Shown here piece after piece: positions 1-10,426 of a stretch of 64,000 nt of DNA. A program made the translations under genes and the position numbers. The notes beneath the pieces are model-generated. The model made no database searches and had not been told where the DNA came from. It saw only the letters and a program-made list of their open reading frames with translations. Position 1 is the stretch's first letter. Every line of letters begins with the position of its first letter. Source of the DNA: Sphingobium subterraneum (GTDB lineage Bacteria; Pseudomonadota; Alphaproteobacteria; Sphingomonadales; Sphingomonadaceae); contig NZ_JACIJP010000001.1 in NCBI RefSeq assembly GCF_014199435.1, positions 868,001 to 932,000 on the forward strand, in the 5' to 3' direction.

Positions 1-1
1 G

Positions 2-1111
2 GCGGCGGAAAAGGGCAAGGCGCACGCACAGGAGGTGCTCTCCAAGCGCCTCGGCAAGGGCATGACACCGGAAAAGATGGCGGACATCCTCGCCCGCATC
101 ACGCCTGTCACGGATGTCGCGGATCTCACTGGCTGCGACTTCGTGATCGAGGCGGTGTTTGAAGACCCGGCAATCAAGGCCGACATCACCAAGCGGGTGG
201 AGGCAGTACTGGGGGCGGACACGATCTTCGGATCGAATACCTCGACCCTGCCGATCACCGGCCTTGCCAAGGCGTGGAGCAAGCCGGAAAACTTCATCGG
301 CATCCACTTTTTCTCGCCGGTTGAGAAAATGCCTTTGGTTGAGATTATAACCGGGGAAAAGACCGGTCCGGAAGCCATTGCAAAAGCTCTGGATTTCGTA
401 GCGCAAATCAAGAAGACGCCCATTGTCGTCAGTGACAGCCGCGGCTTCTACACCTCGCGCTGCTTCAGCACCTATGTGCAGGAGGGGACCCAGATGGTGG
501 CCGAAGGGGTCAACCCTGCCCTCATCGAAAATGTCGGGCGCCAGCTTGGCATGCCGGTCGGCCCGCTTGCCGTGTCGGACGAGGTGTCGATCGAGCTGGG
601 CCACAAGATCCTCGCCGCCACGAAGAGGGAGCTGGGCAGTGCCTATAAGGGTACCCGCGCCGACGACGTGATCGAGCAGATGGTGGTCGAGCTGGGCCGG
701 CTTGGTCGCAAAAACGGCAAGGGATTCTATGACTATCCCGAAGGTGGCAAGAAGGCGCTCTGGCCCGGCCTTACCGAACATTTCCCCCGCGCCGCCCACC
801 AGCCTACGCCCGAACAGGTGCGCGAACGCCTGCTCTTCCGCCAGCTGATCGAATGCGCCCGCTGCTATGCCGAGGGCGTGCTCGCAGCGCCCGAAGATGG
901 CGACATCGGCGCGATCTTCGGCTGGGGCTTCGCGCCGTGGACCGGGGGTCCGTTCAGCCACATGGATACGCTGGGCGCGGCGAAGATCGTCGAGACGCTC
1001 GACCGCCTGGCTCAGGAGCAGGGCGAACGCTTCTCCCCCACCCGGCAGCTGCGCGACATGGCGACCAGCGGCGCGACCTTCTACCCGGCCAAGGCGAAGG
1101 CGGCCGCGTAA
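2..1111 (+). CDS. FadB/FadJ-type fatty oxidation multienzyme, C-terminal part (partial at left edge)
   Basis: This is the 3-hydroxyacyl-CoA dehydrogenase half of the bifunctional enoyl-CoA hydratase/3-hydroxyacyl-CoA dehydrogenase of fatty-acid beta-oxidation. The frame is open to the window edge (reading A-A-E-K-G-K from base 2), so the hydratase half and most of the NAD-binding start lie upstream; the in-frame GTG at 35 is not the true start. Visible are the NAD-domain end (GSNTSTLPI), the conserved HFFSPVEKMPLVEII segment, and the helical C-terminal 3HCDH repeat ending around GWGFAPWTGGP. About 369 residues are present, against roughly 700 in full enzymes. A FadA thiolase gene is probably upstream, but that is inference. 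Confidence 0.9.
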   Translation, partial: AAEKGKAHAQEVLSKRLGKGMTPEKMADILARITPVTDVADLTGCDFVIEAVFEDPAIKADITKRVEAVLGADTIFGSNTSTLPITGLAKAWSKPENFIGIHFFSPVEKMPLVEIITGEKTGPEAIAKALDFVAQIKKTPIVVSDSRGFYTSRCFSTYVQEGTQMVAEGVNPALIENVGRQLGMPVGPLAVSDEVSIELGHKILAATKRELGSAYKGTRADDVIEQMVVELGRLGRKNGKGFYDYPEGGKKALWPGLTEHFPRAAHQPTPEQVRERLLFRQLIECARCYAEGVLAAPEDGDIGAIFGWGFAPWTGGPFSHMDTLGAAKIVETLDRLAQEQGERFSPTRQLRDMATSGATFYPAKAKAAA

Positions 1112-1198
1112 ATCTCGGTTCAGGTCGCGCACCCGCTTGCGCTCCCGCACTCTCCCCGCCAGAGAGAATCGGCGAGAGCGCCAATGGGAGTGTGAAGG

Positions 1199-2203
1199 AT
1201 GACCGACAAGCCGACGATTCTGGTGACGGGCGGCGCGGGCTATATCGGTAGCCACGCGGTGCTCGCGCTGCGGGATGCGGGTTGGCCGGTCGTTGTCGTC
1301 GACAATCTGACCACGGGTTTCCGCTTCGCCGTTCCCGATGACGTCACCCTTGTCGAGGCGGACATCGCCGACCAGCCTGTGATCGAGGCGGCCCTGCGCG
1401 AACACAAGGTCGCGGGCATCCTCCATTTCGCCGGTTCGATCATCGTGCCGGAATCGGTCGAAAACCCCCTCAAATACTACCATAACAATACCGCCAAGAG
1501 CCGCAGCCTGATCGAGAGCGCGGTGCGGTGTGGGGTGAAGCATTTCATCTTCTCGTCCACCGCAGCCACTTACGGCGTGCCTGAAGTCAGCCCGGTGCGG
1601 GAAGACAGTCCGAAACTGCCTATCAACCCCTATGGCATGTCCAAGCTGATGACCGAGATCATGCTGACCGATGTCGCCGCCGCTCACCCGATCAACTTTT
1701 GCGCTTTGCGCTATTTCAACGTTGCGGGCGCAGACCCGCAGACACGCACGGGCCAGTCCACTGCAGGGGCCACCCACCTGATCAAGGTTGCGGTCGAAGC
1801 GGCGCTGGGCAAACGCAGCCACGTCAGTATTTTCGGCACTGATTTTGACACCCCGGACGGCACCGGCGTGCGCGACTATATCCATGTGTCCGATCTGGCC
1901 GCCGCACATGTGCTGGCGCTCGAAGCGCTGATGGCCGACCCGGACCGAAACCATATCCTCAATTGCGGCTATGGCCGGGGTTTTTCGGTGGCCGAGGTGC
2001 TCGATGCGGTGGACCGCGTCACCAACGAGAAAATCGACCGCCGGGTAGAAGGTCGACGCGCGGGCGACCCCCCGTCCCTCATCTCCGACAACCGCGAAAT
2101 CCTGGCGCGCTTTCCTTGGAAGCCCGCTTATGCGGACCTTGATGTCATCGTGGATCATGCCCTTGCATGGGAACGCAAATTGACCGAATTGCGCCCCGCC
2201 TGA
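1199..2203 (+). CDS. galE: UDP-glucose 4-epimerase
   Basis: Interconverts UDP-glucose and UDP-galactose for the Leloir pathway and for surface polysaccharides; cytoplasmic and NAD-dependent. The N-terminus carries the Rossmann signature GGAGYIG (residues 11-17). The catalytic Tyr145 and Lys149 sit in YGMSK. The conserved segments RYFNVAGADP and DGTGVRDYIHV mark the extended SDR epimerase family. At 334 residues it is the usual length. The ATG at 1199 follows a GAAGG-like ribosome site by a few bases. It starts 87 bp after the fad gene on the same strand, but the functions are unrelated. Other UDP-sugar epimerases are possible, but the motif pattern is typical of GalE. Confidence 0.93.
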   Translation: MTDKPTILVTGGAGYIGSHAVLALRDAGWPVVVVDNLTTGFRFAVPDDVTLVEADIADQPVIEAALREHKVAGILHFAGSIIVPESVENPLKYYHNNTAKSRSLIESAVRCGVKHFIFSSTAATYGVPEVSPVREDSPKLPINPYGMSKLMTEIMLTDVAAAHPINFCALRYFNVAGADPQTRTGQSTAGATHLIKVAVEAALGKRSHVSIFGTDFDTPDGTGVRDYIHVSDLAAAHVLALEALMADPDRNHILNCGYGRGFSVAEVLDAVDRVTNEKIDRRVEGRRAGDPPSLISDNREILARFPWKPAYADLDVIVDHALAWERKLTELRPA

Positions 2204-2352
2204 ATCTGCCCAAAATTTGTGCAAACTGGGTCCAGACCGCCCAAAATCCGGGCATTATGGACAAACGCCCCGCCATGGCCGAAACAAGATAAGCGAGTCG
2301 CGACCAAGCGGGTTTGTGCGTGTCCCTCACTCAAACGAGATGGGGGCGCTAT

Positions 2353-2368
2353 GCAGGCACGCAGGCAC
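2353..2368 (+). repeat. Tandem GCAGGCAC x2 in the glnB leader
   Basis: Two perfect head-to-tail copies of GCAGGCAC lie about 55 bp before the glnB start. No clear sigma-54 (TGGCAC-N5-TTGC) element was found in the 220-bp galE-glnB gap. Whether the repeat is a regulator site is unknown. Confidence 0.35.
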
Positions 2369-2372
2369 ATGA

Positions 2373-2762
<390 letters not shown>

Positions 2763-2774
2763 TTACGGGGCAAT

Positions 2775-2833
2775 CGGCGGCAACGCCGTTTATTTTTCAA
2801 CAATTCAAACAATCGTTTCCGGGCCTTGCCCGG
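2775..2833 (+). promoter_or_regulatory. Two hairpins in the glnB-glnA gap, first one terminator-like
   Basis: The first hairpin is CGGCG-GCAA-CGCCG (2775-2788), with a GNRA tetraloop, followed by a T-rich stretch (2789-2797); this looks like a weak intrinsic terminator. The second is CCGGGC-CTT-GCCCGG (2819-2833), ending about 20 bases before the glnA ribosome site AAAGGG. Together they could make glnA expression differ from glnB; that is inference from structure only. Confidence 0.55.
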
Positions 2834-2861
2834 TGGCGGATACACGAAGAAAGGGTAAGCG

Positions 2862-4274
2862 ATGGCGAACACGCCCAAAGACATTCTGAAGCTGATCGAA
2901 GAAAAGGAAATCGAGTGGGTCGACGTCCGCTTCACCGATCCCAAGGGCAAGTGGCAGCACCTCACCATGTGCGCCGGTGTCATTGGCGAAGATGAGCTGA
3001 CCGACGGCCTGATGTTCGACGGCAGCTCGATCGAGGGCTGGAAGGCGATCAACGAGTCGGACATGATCCTGCGTCCTGATCTCGACGCCGCCTATATCGA
3101 TCCGTTCAGCGCCACGCCGATGCTGATCCTGTTCTGCGACATCGTGGAGCCGGGCACCGGCGAGCTGTACAGCCGCGATCCGCGCTCGACCGCCAAGCGT
3201 GCGGAAGCCTATGTAAAGGCTGCCGGCTTCGGTGATACGGTCTATGTCGGCCCGGAAGCCGAATTCTTCATGTTCGACGACGTGCGCTTTGGCGGCGGCT
3301 ATGACGGCAGCTTCTTCAAGATCGACGACATCGAGCTGCCGACCAACACCGGCCGCGAGTACGAAGGCGGCAACCTGGGCCACCGTCCGCGCGCCAAGGG
3401 TGGTTACTTCCCGGTCGCGCCGGTCGATCCCTGCACCGACATCCGCGCCGAGATGGTTTCGACCATGCTCGAAATGGGTCTGCCCTGCGACAAGCACCAC
3501 CACGAAGTTGCCGCCGCGCAGCACGAACTGGGCCTGACCTTCGGTACGCTGGTTCAGACCGCCGACCGCATGCAGATCTACAAGTACGTCGTGTGGATGG
3601 TCGCGCAGGCTTATGGCAAGACCGCGACGTTCATGCCGAAGCCGATCAAGGAAGACAACGGCTCGGGCATGCACACCCACATTTCGATCTGGGACAAGGG
3701 CAACCCCCTGTTCGCGGGCGATGGCTATGCCGGTCTCTCGGAAATGTGCCTGTACTTCATCGGCGGCGTCATTAAGCACGCCAAGTCGCTGAACGCGTTC
3801 ACCAACCCGACCACCAACAGCTACAAGCGCCTGGTGCCAGGCTACGAGGCGCCGGTGCTGCTCGCTTACTCCTCGCGCAACCGTTCCGCTTCCTGCCGTA
3901 TTCCTTATGGTTCAGGCAGCAAGGCGAAGCGCGTCGAGTTCCGTTTCCCGGACGCGATGGCCAACCCCTACCTCTGCTATTCGGCGCTGCTGATGGCGGG
4001 TCTGGACGGCATCACGAACAAGATCCATCCGGGCGACCCGATGGACAAGAACCTCTACGACCTGCCGCCCGAAGAACTGAGCCAGGTGCCGACCGTGTGC
4101 GCCTCCTTGCGCGAAGCGCTCGATGCGCTTTCGGCGGACCACGACTATCTGCTCAAGGGCGACGTATTCACGAAGGATCAGATCGAAGCCTATATCGAAC
4201 TGAAGTGGCCGGAAGTGGCGCGTTGGGAAATGACCCCCTCGCCGGTCGAATACGACATGTACTACAGCGCCTGA
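2862..4274 (+). CDS. glnA: Glutamine synthetase type I
   Basis: Makes glutamine from glutamate, ammonia and ATP; forms a cytoplasmic dodecamer. At 470 residues it fits GSI (about 468-470). Conserved segments include FDGSSIEGW, the GPEAEFF metal ligands, the [11 protein letters not shown]/glutamate region and the NRSASCRIP loop. The adenylylation tyrosine is Tyr399 in NLYDLPPEE, so the enzyme is probably of the GSI-beta regulated type controlled by GlnE and PII. The ATG at 2862 follows AAAGGG. It is paired with glnB upstream and closed by a strong terminator. Confidence 0.97.
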   Translation: MANTPKDILKLIEEKEIEWVDVRFTDPKGKWQHLTMCAGVIGEDELTDGLMFDGSSIEGWKAINESDMILRPDLDAAYIDPFSATPMLILFCDIVEPGTGELYSRDPRSTAKRAEAYVKAAGFGDTVYVGPEAEFFMFDDVRFGGGYDGSFFKIDDIELPTNTGREYEGGNLGHRPRAKGGYFPVAPVDPCTDIRAEMVSTMLEMGLPCDKHHHEVAAAQHELGLTFGTLVQTADRMQIYKYVVWMVAQAYGKTATFMPKPIKEDNGSGMHTHISIWDKGNPLFAGDGYAGLSEMCLYFIGGVIKHAKSLNAFTNPTTNSYKRLVPGYEAPVLLAYSSRNRSASCRIPYGSGSKAKRVEFRFPDAMANPYLCYSALLMAGLDGITNKIHPGDPMDKNLYDLPPEELSQVPTVCASLREALDALSADHDYLLKGDVFTKDQIEAYIELKWPEVARWEMTPSPVEYDMYYSA

Positions 4275-4300
4275 TCAACCGATCAGCGACTCAGAAAAGG

Positions 4301-4333
4301 GCGGCCCAGGATCAACCCGGGCCGCTTTTTTTT
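4301..4333 (+). terminator. Rho-independent terminator of glnA
   Basis: Perfect 7-bp stem GCGGCCC (4301-4307) and GGGCCGC (4319-4325) followed directly by eight T residues. It lies 27 bases after the glnA stop and before the convergent chemoreceptor gene. Confidence 0.92.
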
Positions 4334-4357
4334 ACCTGTGTGACTTTGACAACAGCT

Positions 4358-6115
4358 TCAGGCTGCGTGCCGCATCCCACCGCGCATGCGGACCGACGCG
4401 TCGCCCAACTCGAAGTTACCCACCAGATCGGACAGCCGGTCCGCTTCCTCGCTTAGCAGCCTGGCTGCGGCGTTGCATTCCTCGCCCATCGCCGCGTTCT
4501 GCTGCGTCATATGATCCATATTGCCGACGGCGGTGTTGATCTGGTTGAGGCCCTGAGCCTGCTCCCCCGCCGCCTCGGCGATGCGCACGATCAGGTGCGA
4601 CACATCCTTGACCCTGCCCATGATTTCTTCCAGCGCCGCGCCGGTCTTGCCCACCAGCACCGCGCCGCTTTCGACCTGCGCAACGCTTGATGTAATCAAC
4701 GCCTTGATGTCGCACGCCGCCGACGCCGATCTCTGGGCGAGCGCGCGCACCTCTTCGGCGACGACCGCGAAAGACTTGCCCGCCTCCCCGGCCCGTGCTG
4801 CCTCAACGCTGGCATTAAGGGCAAGCAGATTGGTCTGGAACGCCAGATCCTCGATCACCTTGATGATCTGGGCGATACCTTGCGCGCTGCGCTCGATGTC
4901 GCCCATGGCAGCCACGGCGTTATGCACCACATCGGCATTGTCGATCGCGGATTGCTCAGCGTCACGCATCGTCACAGACGCCGCATTGGACGCATCGGCG
5001 GTCTCGTTCACCTTTTCGGTAATCTGGTGCATGGCGGTCGCGGTCTGCGCGAGACTGGTCGCCTGGTTTTCGGTGCGCATTGACAGGTCGTCGGTTGCGT
5101 CACTGATCTCGTTCGCACTGCAATTGAGGCTGTCGACCGATTTGCGTACCTGCTGGATGGCCTGTTCCATCGCCGCGGTCGCTTCATTGAAATCATCCCG
5201 CAGCACGGCATAGTCAGCCGGGAAATCCTCGGCGATCCGGTGGTGGAGCACACCCTTCTTCAGACGGGAAAGCCCGACGCCGAGTGCAGAAACGACCTGC
5301 TTCTGGATGGCAAGCTGCCTTTCACCCTCCGCACGGGATCGTTCCGCGACGTAGACCACGATACCTTGCAACGCGCGCGCCACTTCGCCGATTTCATCGC
5401 TCCGTTCGGCATCGCTCGCGTCAATCACCTCTGATCCTGCCGCCATCTCGCGCATGTGCGCCGCAACTTTGCGGATCGGGCGAACCACGCGCCATAATAT
5501 CAGCATGCAAAATCCGCCGACGAGCGCCAGTAGCCCCGCCGCGAGCACACCAAGCATGATCATGGATGCATGAAGGCTGGCGCTTGCGTGCCGGTTTAGC
5601 TCGGACTGGTAAGCGGTGGCCGCTGCCACAGTCTCGTCCACCTGGGCACGATGGGCATCATAGGCAGCACTCAGCCGCAGGAACGCGTCATCGATGGCAG
5701 CGCGGTCGTTCGCGGCGACGGCAGGCAGAAACGCATCGTTCAATATCGCCCAGAACTGCGTCGCAGGCTCATGGGTGCCGTGCGTCACCTTCTTCCGCAA
5801 GGCAGGGTCCAGATCGGATTTCAGCCAATAATCGTGACGAAGGTCGTAATCGCTTCGCAATTTCCGCAGGCGATCACCACGGCTGGCGAGCTCCGAAGGA
5901 TTGCGCGCCAGCATTGCGGCTTCCAGATAGGGTTCGATCACATATTCGGGCGGGGGCAGAATATCGGCCACTAGGTCGGATGCCTGCTGCGACTTGGTCT
6001 GGAGCGGCCCGCCCATGCGGATTTCGTCAATCCGGCTGTAGCCGAGCAAGGCAATAAGCACGAGCAACGCCATCATCACAGACGCGCCATATGCAACGAG
6101 GGTTCTGATCGACAT
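4358..6115 (-). CDS. Methyl-accepting chemotaxis protein
   Basis: Inner-membrane chemoreceptor that would signal to a CheA/CheW complex. The start was set at 6115 because GAGGAGA lies 7 bases upstream; this gives 585 residues. Order: TM1 (about 5-26), a periplasmic four-helix-type sensor region of about 160 residues that includes [16 protein letters not shown]2 (about 185-208), HAMP, then a coiled-coil signalling domain with the hairpin tip [33 protein letters not shown] split over adjacent helices. No NWETF-like CheR tether is seen at the C-terminus, which ends RGGMRHAA. There are no che genes nearby, so it is an orphan receptor with unknown ligand. Confidence 0.93.
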   Translation of the reverse strand: MSIRTLVAYGASVMMALLVLIALLGYSRIDEIRMGGPLQTKSQQASDLVADILPPPEYVIEPYLEAAMLARNPSELASRGDRLRKLRSDYDLRHDYWLKSDLDPALRKKVTHGTHEPATQFWAILNDAFLPAVAANDRAAIDDAFLRLSAAYDAHRAQVDETVAAATAYQSELNRHASASLHASMIMLGVLAAGLLALVGGFCMLILWRVVRPIRKVAAHMREMAAGSEVIDASDAERSDEIGEVARALQGIVVYVAERSRAEGERQLAIQKQVVSALGVGLSRLKKGVLHHRIAEDFPADYAVLRDDFNEATAAMEQAIQQVRKSVDSLNCSANEISDATDDLSMRTENQATSLAQTATAMHQITEKVNETADASNAASVTMRDAEQSAIDNADVVHNAVAAMGDIERSAQGIAQIIKVIEDLAFQTNLLALNASVEAARAGEAGKSFAVVAEEVRALAQRSASAACDIKALITSSVAQVESGAVLVGKTGAALEEIMGRVKDVSHLIVRIAEAAGEQAQGLNQINTAVGNMDHMTQQNAAMGEECNAAARLLSEEADRLSDLVGNFELGDASVRMRGGMRHAA

Positions 6116-6232
6116 ATCGTCTCTCCTCTCCGCCTGCCGATCATACGCCGACTTTGCAGATGGCACAGGCTATGTGGGATTAGTTAATTTCTTCCTAGCT
6201 ATTATAGGATAAGATTCAGGTGGTTGTGCGCC

Positions 6233-9200
6233 CTAGTAATCTTTCGATACGCGCACCGTCGCACTCTGTCGGCCCAAAGTGGAAATACTTCCCAGCAGCG
6301 ACAGCCAGCGGGTGACCTGATATTCGATCCGCGTGGCCGAATAACCCTGCGCATCGGTAATCAGTTCGACATAGGTCTTGCGGGTAATATATTTGCCGAC
6401 GGCCACCGACGTGCCTTGTCCCGTGGTCGCGTCAGCGGGCAGAATGCGCAGCCGGTCGAGTCCCGCCGCCTTGCGCACGGTGTTGATCGGGTCCAGCCCA
6501 CCGCCCGACCCGCGCAACGATCCCACAGCCGCCGCGAGTTGTAGCGCTTCGGGCGCAGACAATTGCGTGATCGAAGACCCAAACAGGATGCGGGAAAGCA
6601 CCTCGTCTTCCGGCAGCGAAGGGACGCTGGAGAAAGCGATGACCGGTTGTGCGCTGGTACCGGTGACCCGGATGGTGGCGGACAGGTCCGACACCGTGGC
6701 TTCGGCGGTGATGTCGAGCGTCGGGTTGGTCGGCACGCTCCCGTCGAAGCGGATCGTGCCTGCCGTCAGGTCGAACCGTCGCCCGGCAAAGTCATAACTG
6801 CCGCGCACCATCTCCGCACTGCCGATGAGGCGGGGATTGGCAACGTCCCCTCCAATGTCGAGGTTCATGCGCCATTCGCTCGACAGGCCCATGCCGTCGA
6901 CCATCAGGCGATTGCGTGCGCGCGCCTTGATATCGAGCCGCCACGGCTCCGCGCGCCGCACCGGATCGAAGTCGTCACGCCGCCCGTTCCGTTCGATGAT
7001 GCGCAATTCGGGGATCTGCGCGACCGCGGCAGCGCGTCCCAGCGTGAACCGGCTGCGCACCACATCAAGCGTGCCGCCGATCGTTCCTCCGTTGCCATCG
7101 GAGCGGATGGTGATCGGCCCCGTCACTGTCGCGCCGATATCATCGCGGTTGAGGAGTTCCGCCCCGTTCGCCTGCAAGGCAAGATCGATGCCGACGCCCT
7201 GCCCGAGCGAGAAATCCAGCGTCCCCTGCCCGCTGACGCTGCCACCCCCGCGTGTGGTTCCAGTGAAGGACGACAGCACCAGCTTCGACCCATCGAACCT
7301 TCCCTGCGTGCGGATGCCGGTAAGGCGCATCCCGGTAACGGGACTGTCGAGGGTCGCCGCATTCGTCGCCACCGCGCCCTGGATCAGCGGATTGGCGCCG
7401 GTGCCCTGCACATTGGCAACAATGGTCACCGGACCGCCCAGATCGATGATCTCCACACCCGATAACCGCCACAGCATGTCAGCCGGTCCGTTATAGCGAA
7501 GCTGTGCACGCAGGGGTGCGTTCCGCAGCCGTTCCAGAAGGCCACCATCGCCCAGCGGGCTCAGCAACGCCTGCGCACGGCCAATCGTCTTGCCGCCGGT
7601 CTCCGCCACGGCCCGCAGCGCCATCCGTTGGTGCGTTAGTTGCGCATTGAGGCCGATGTCGACCGGCGTCGACGTGACGGCCGTGCCGGATCGCGTCAGC
7701 CCCCGGATCCGCACGCTGACGGCGCCAGTCGGCGCGGCTCCCGTTTCCCACGTAAAGGCGAGTCGGCCGGTCGCGAGTCCCCCCAGACCCAGATCGCTGT
7801 TGGAGAGATCGAGCACCGAAAGCGGCATCTTGTCGACGACCAGATCGATTGTCGTGGCACCTCCGCCCAGGCGACCGCCGACCACCATGCTGCCGCCACG
7901 ATAGAGAATGGTGGCCGGATCGAGACGCCAGCCGCCGTCGGCTTCCTTGTGAAACCGCGCGGCGCGCGTCAGCCGGATCGCCTGCCGGTCGAGCGTTCCG
8001 CTGGCTTGCAGATTGACCCTGTCCGGCGTCACGTCCGCCAGGATCTGCAGATCAAACAGCCGACCGCGCTGACCCGAAACGCTCGCGCGCACCTGCCCAG
8101 CACCGTCGACCAGACGCGCGTTCGCGGCGAGACGGTTGACCCGAAACCCGCCGACCTGAACACCATTGGCCCGCACTGTGGCGTCGACATACGTGCCTGC
8201 AGGATCGAGCTTCAGCGTTGCCTGCAGCGTGCCGCGCCGCACAGCAATGACCGCAGGTCCTGCAAACTGCGCGTCACGCGCCGTCAAATTAGCGGTGATT
8301 ACCTGGATATGGTCGATCGGCTGGAGCTGGATCGAACCCGCCACCTGGCCCGCTACATCGATCTGCCCCTGAAGTCCGTCGGCGACCGGAACGATGCGGC
8401 CCTGTCCGGTTACGCCCCCCACCGCCAGTTGATCAACGGCGATGACGGTCTGCCCGCCCGTAGGCAGCAGGATACGGCCCTGCGACGTAAACGGTCCGAG
8501 CGTCGACCCCCCTTGCGCCGTGTAGCGATAGCCTTGCGCGTCAGGGTCGAGCAGGACATGCACGTCCCGCAGTCCGGCCGCGTCCATCGGGCGCGCGAGC
8601 AGCAAATCGACCTTGGGCCGGTCCAGCTTTCCGGTAAGAAGCAGCCGCAGAGCGCCATAGCGCGCATGCCGCCCGCTGCCGCTCAACCGTACCGTGCCGT
8701 CAGGAAACCGCACACCTTCGCCGTTCAGCACCAGCAGAGGCGCACGAACCGACAGGCCTCGCATGACCAGTTGCCCGTTCGGGCCGAGCGCGATACTGGA
8801 CCGGGCGACCGGCAATCCGCCGCCCAGCGTGCGCAGAAAGCCGTTATCCAACCGCCGCATCTTGGCCTCGACCGCGCCGGTCAGCCCAAAGGCACCCCGC
8901 GCGCCCGGCACTGCCTTGATCCGCGACGTCACGTCCACCACCCCCAGGCCGGGAATAGTGAGGCCACGAATATCGCCGCCGAGCGCAAGATCATAACGCC
9001 CGCTCTTCAAGTCGAAGAGGGCGACAAGCTGGCCGTTGAGCTTATCCGACCGCAGCTTCAGCGGCCCGCTGGTGATGACGTTACCGAGCTTCTGAAGCGT
9101 GCCGGTCAAATGAAAGTTACGCAGGATCGACCCTACCAGCTCGCCCTGCCCATCGACCCGTGCAGCGACCAGATCGACCGGGATGATCGTTGCACGTGGC

Positions 9201-10426
9201 CGGTCCTGCGCATCTGCCCCCGCCAGACGGCCCGCGCCTTTCGCCTTGACGCCATGCAACACAGTCCGTCCGAAGGCGAGCTGGTCCGCGCGAAACAGAT
9301 ATTCGAAACTCGCATCCGAAAATGCCCCGTCCAGACGGGCGCGACCCAGCAGATTGCGTGCGGCCATGTTGCGGAAAAGCGCAGACGGCTGGGCCAGCCG
9401 GACATCTGCGGTCAGATTGTCATAACGGCTGCGGCGCAAATCAATTCCGCCGTCGAGATGCAGGGATACGGCGCGGGACCGCGCCTCCAGCCGTCCGAAG
9501 AGCAGGCGATCGGCGAAAGTACCCTGTGCGTCGATTGCCATCTGCGGCGCGGTCATGCGCGCGAGCATTCCCGTCCCTGCAATAGCGCTGCCCTCAACCG
9601 TACCGCGCACCATATACACACCCGATCGTGCGCCCAGGGCGAACCCGGCCGCGGGTTGCCGGTCGAGAGTCGCGACCAGCGATCCGTTCCAGTTGCGCCA
9701 GTCGCCATCGCCGCGTACGCGGAGGTTCGCGTCCTGCTTCAATCCGGCCATCGCCGCCAGCACACCTCCCGCTGGCGCATTAATGGTCAGATCAATATCG
9801 AAGCGGTTATCGTCCGGGCGGCTGTCGAGCGCCAGAACCAGCCGGTCATCTCCCTTCAGCGCCCGTGCGTTCAGGTCCAGCACGGCCCGTCCGGACCGCA
9901 CATCCGCATCGCCGGAAATGGCCAGCACTTCGCCCGGCCCGGCGATACCCGGGTCTATCCGCAGACGGTCGACGCGCAGAGCCATCAGGCGAATGTCGAA
10001 ATCGGGCAGCAACGGCCCTCGAACCTTGGACGGATTAAAGCGCGGCATCTTGTGCAGCCGTGCGTCGGGAATCGTCAGTTCATCGATATCGAGCCGGTTG
10101 GACAGCCACGACAGCGGCCACCATTCCAGACGGACGCGCGGCGCCGACAAGAACACCCCCCCGGGATCGGACAGCCGCACATCGCGGAGTTCCGCCCGGC
10201 GATAGATGCTGCCTTCGATCGACCCGATGCCAATGCGCAGTCCGGACTGGGGAGCCATCCCCGCAATCCGGCCGACGATAAAACGATGGCCGGATTGGCT
10301 GTCCAGCCACACGCCCGCGCCTGCCACAAGCGCCAGAACCAGCAGCAATGCGGCCAGCACCACCGCCTGCCAGCGCTGACCCCGGCGGCGCGGTTTGACT
10401 TCGGGAATGTCGTTCTCTGTGGTCAT
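6233..10426 (-). CDS. tamB: Translocation and assembly module protein TamB (DUF490)
   Basis: Very long inner-membrane-anchored periplasmic protein that works with TamA in outer-membrane protein insertion and is related to AsmA/VPS13-type lipid carriers. Of its 1397 residues, a basic cytoplasmic start precedes one membrane helix (about 20-42). The rest is beta-rich, with many short Gly/Asp turns as in a long beta-groove. The conserved C-terminal DUF490 part includes LPEDEVLSRILFG and ends in a beta-strand pattern with terminal aromatic Y (RVSKDY). Its ATG shares a base with the tamA stop (TGATG), so translation is probably coupled. Confidence 0.92.
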   Translation of the reverse strand: MTTENDIPEVKPRRRGQRWQAVVLAALLLVLALVAGAGVWLDSQSGHRFIVGRIAGMAPQSGLRIGIGSIEGSIYRRAELRDVRLSDPGGVFLSAPRVRLEWWPLSWLSNRLDIDELTIPDARLHKMPRFNPSKVRGPLLPDFDIRLMALRVDRLRIDPGIAGPGEVLAISGDADVRSGRAVLDLNARALKGDDRLVLALDSRPDDNRFDIDLTINAPAGGVLAAMAGLKQDANLRVRGDGDWRNWNGSLVATLDRQPAAGFALGARSGVYMVRGTVEGSAIAGTGMLARMTAPQMAIDAQGTFADRLLFGRLEARSRAVSLHLDGGIDLRRSRYDNLTADVRLAQPSALFRNMAARNLLGRARLDGAFSDASFEYLFRADQLAFGRTVLHGVKAKGAGRLAGADAQDRPRATIIPVDLVAARVDGQGELVGSILRNFHLTGTLQKLGNVITSGPLKLRSDKLNGQLVALFDLKSGRYDLALGGDIRGLTIPGLGVVDVTSRIKAVPGARGAFGLTGAVEAKMRRLDNGFLRTLGGGLPVARSSIALGPNGQLVMRGLSVRAPLLVLNGEGVRFPDGTVRLSGSGRHARYGALRLLLTGKLDRPKVDLLLARPMDAAGLRDVHVLLDPDAQGYRYTAQGGSTLGPFTSQGRILLPTGGQTVIAVDQLAVGGVTGQGRIVPVADGLQGQIDVAGQVAGSIQLQPIDHIQVITANLTARDAQFAGPAVIAVRRGTLQATLKLDPAGTYVDATVRANGVQVGGFRVNRLAANARLVDGAGQVRASVSGQRGRLFDLQILADVTPDRVNLQASGTLDRQAIRLTRAARFHKEADGGWRLDPATILYRGGSMVVGGRLGGGATTIDLVVDKMPLSVLDLSNSDLGLGGLATGRLAFTWETGAAPTGAVSVRIRGLTRSGTAVTSTPVDIGLNAQLTHQRMALRAVAETGGKTIGRAQALLSPLGDGGLLERLRNAPLRAQLRYNGPADMLWRLSGVEIIDLGGPVTIVANVQGTGANPLIQGAVATNAATLDSPVTGMRLTGIRTQGRFDGSKLVLSSFTGTTRGGGSVSGQGTLDFSLGQGVGIDLALQANGAELLNRDDIGATVTGPITIRSDGNGGTIGGTLDVVRSRFTLGRAAAVAQIPELRIIERNGRRDDFDPVRRAEPWRLDIKARARNRLMVDGMGLSSEWRMNLDIGGDVANPRLIGSAEMVRGSYDFAGRRFDLTAGTIRFDGSVPTNPTLDITAEATVSDLSATIRVTGTSAQPVIAFSSVPSLPEDEVLSRILFGSSITQLSAPEALQLAAAVGSLRGSGGGLDPINTVRKAAGLDRLRILPADATTGQGTSVAVGKYITRKTYVELITDAQGYSATRIEYQVTRWLSLLGSISTLGRQSATVRVSKDY

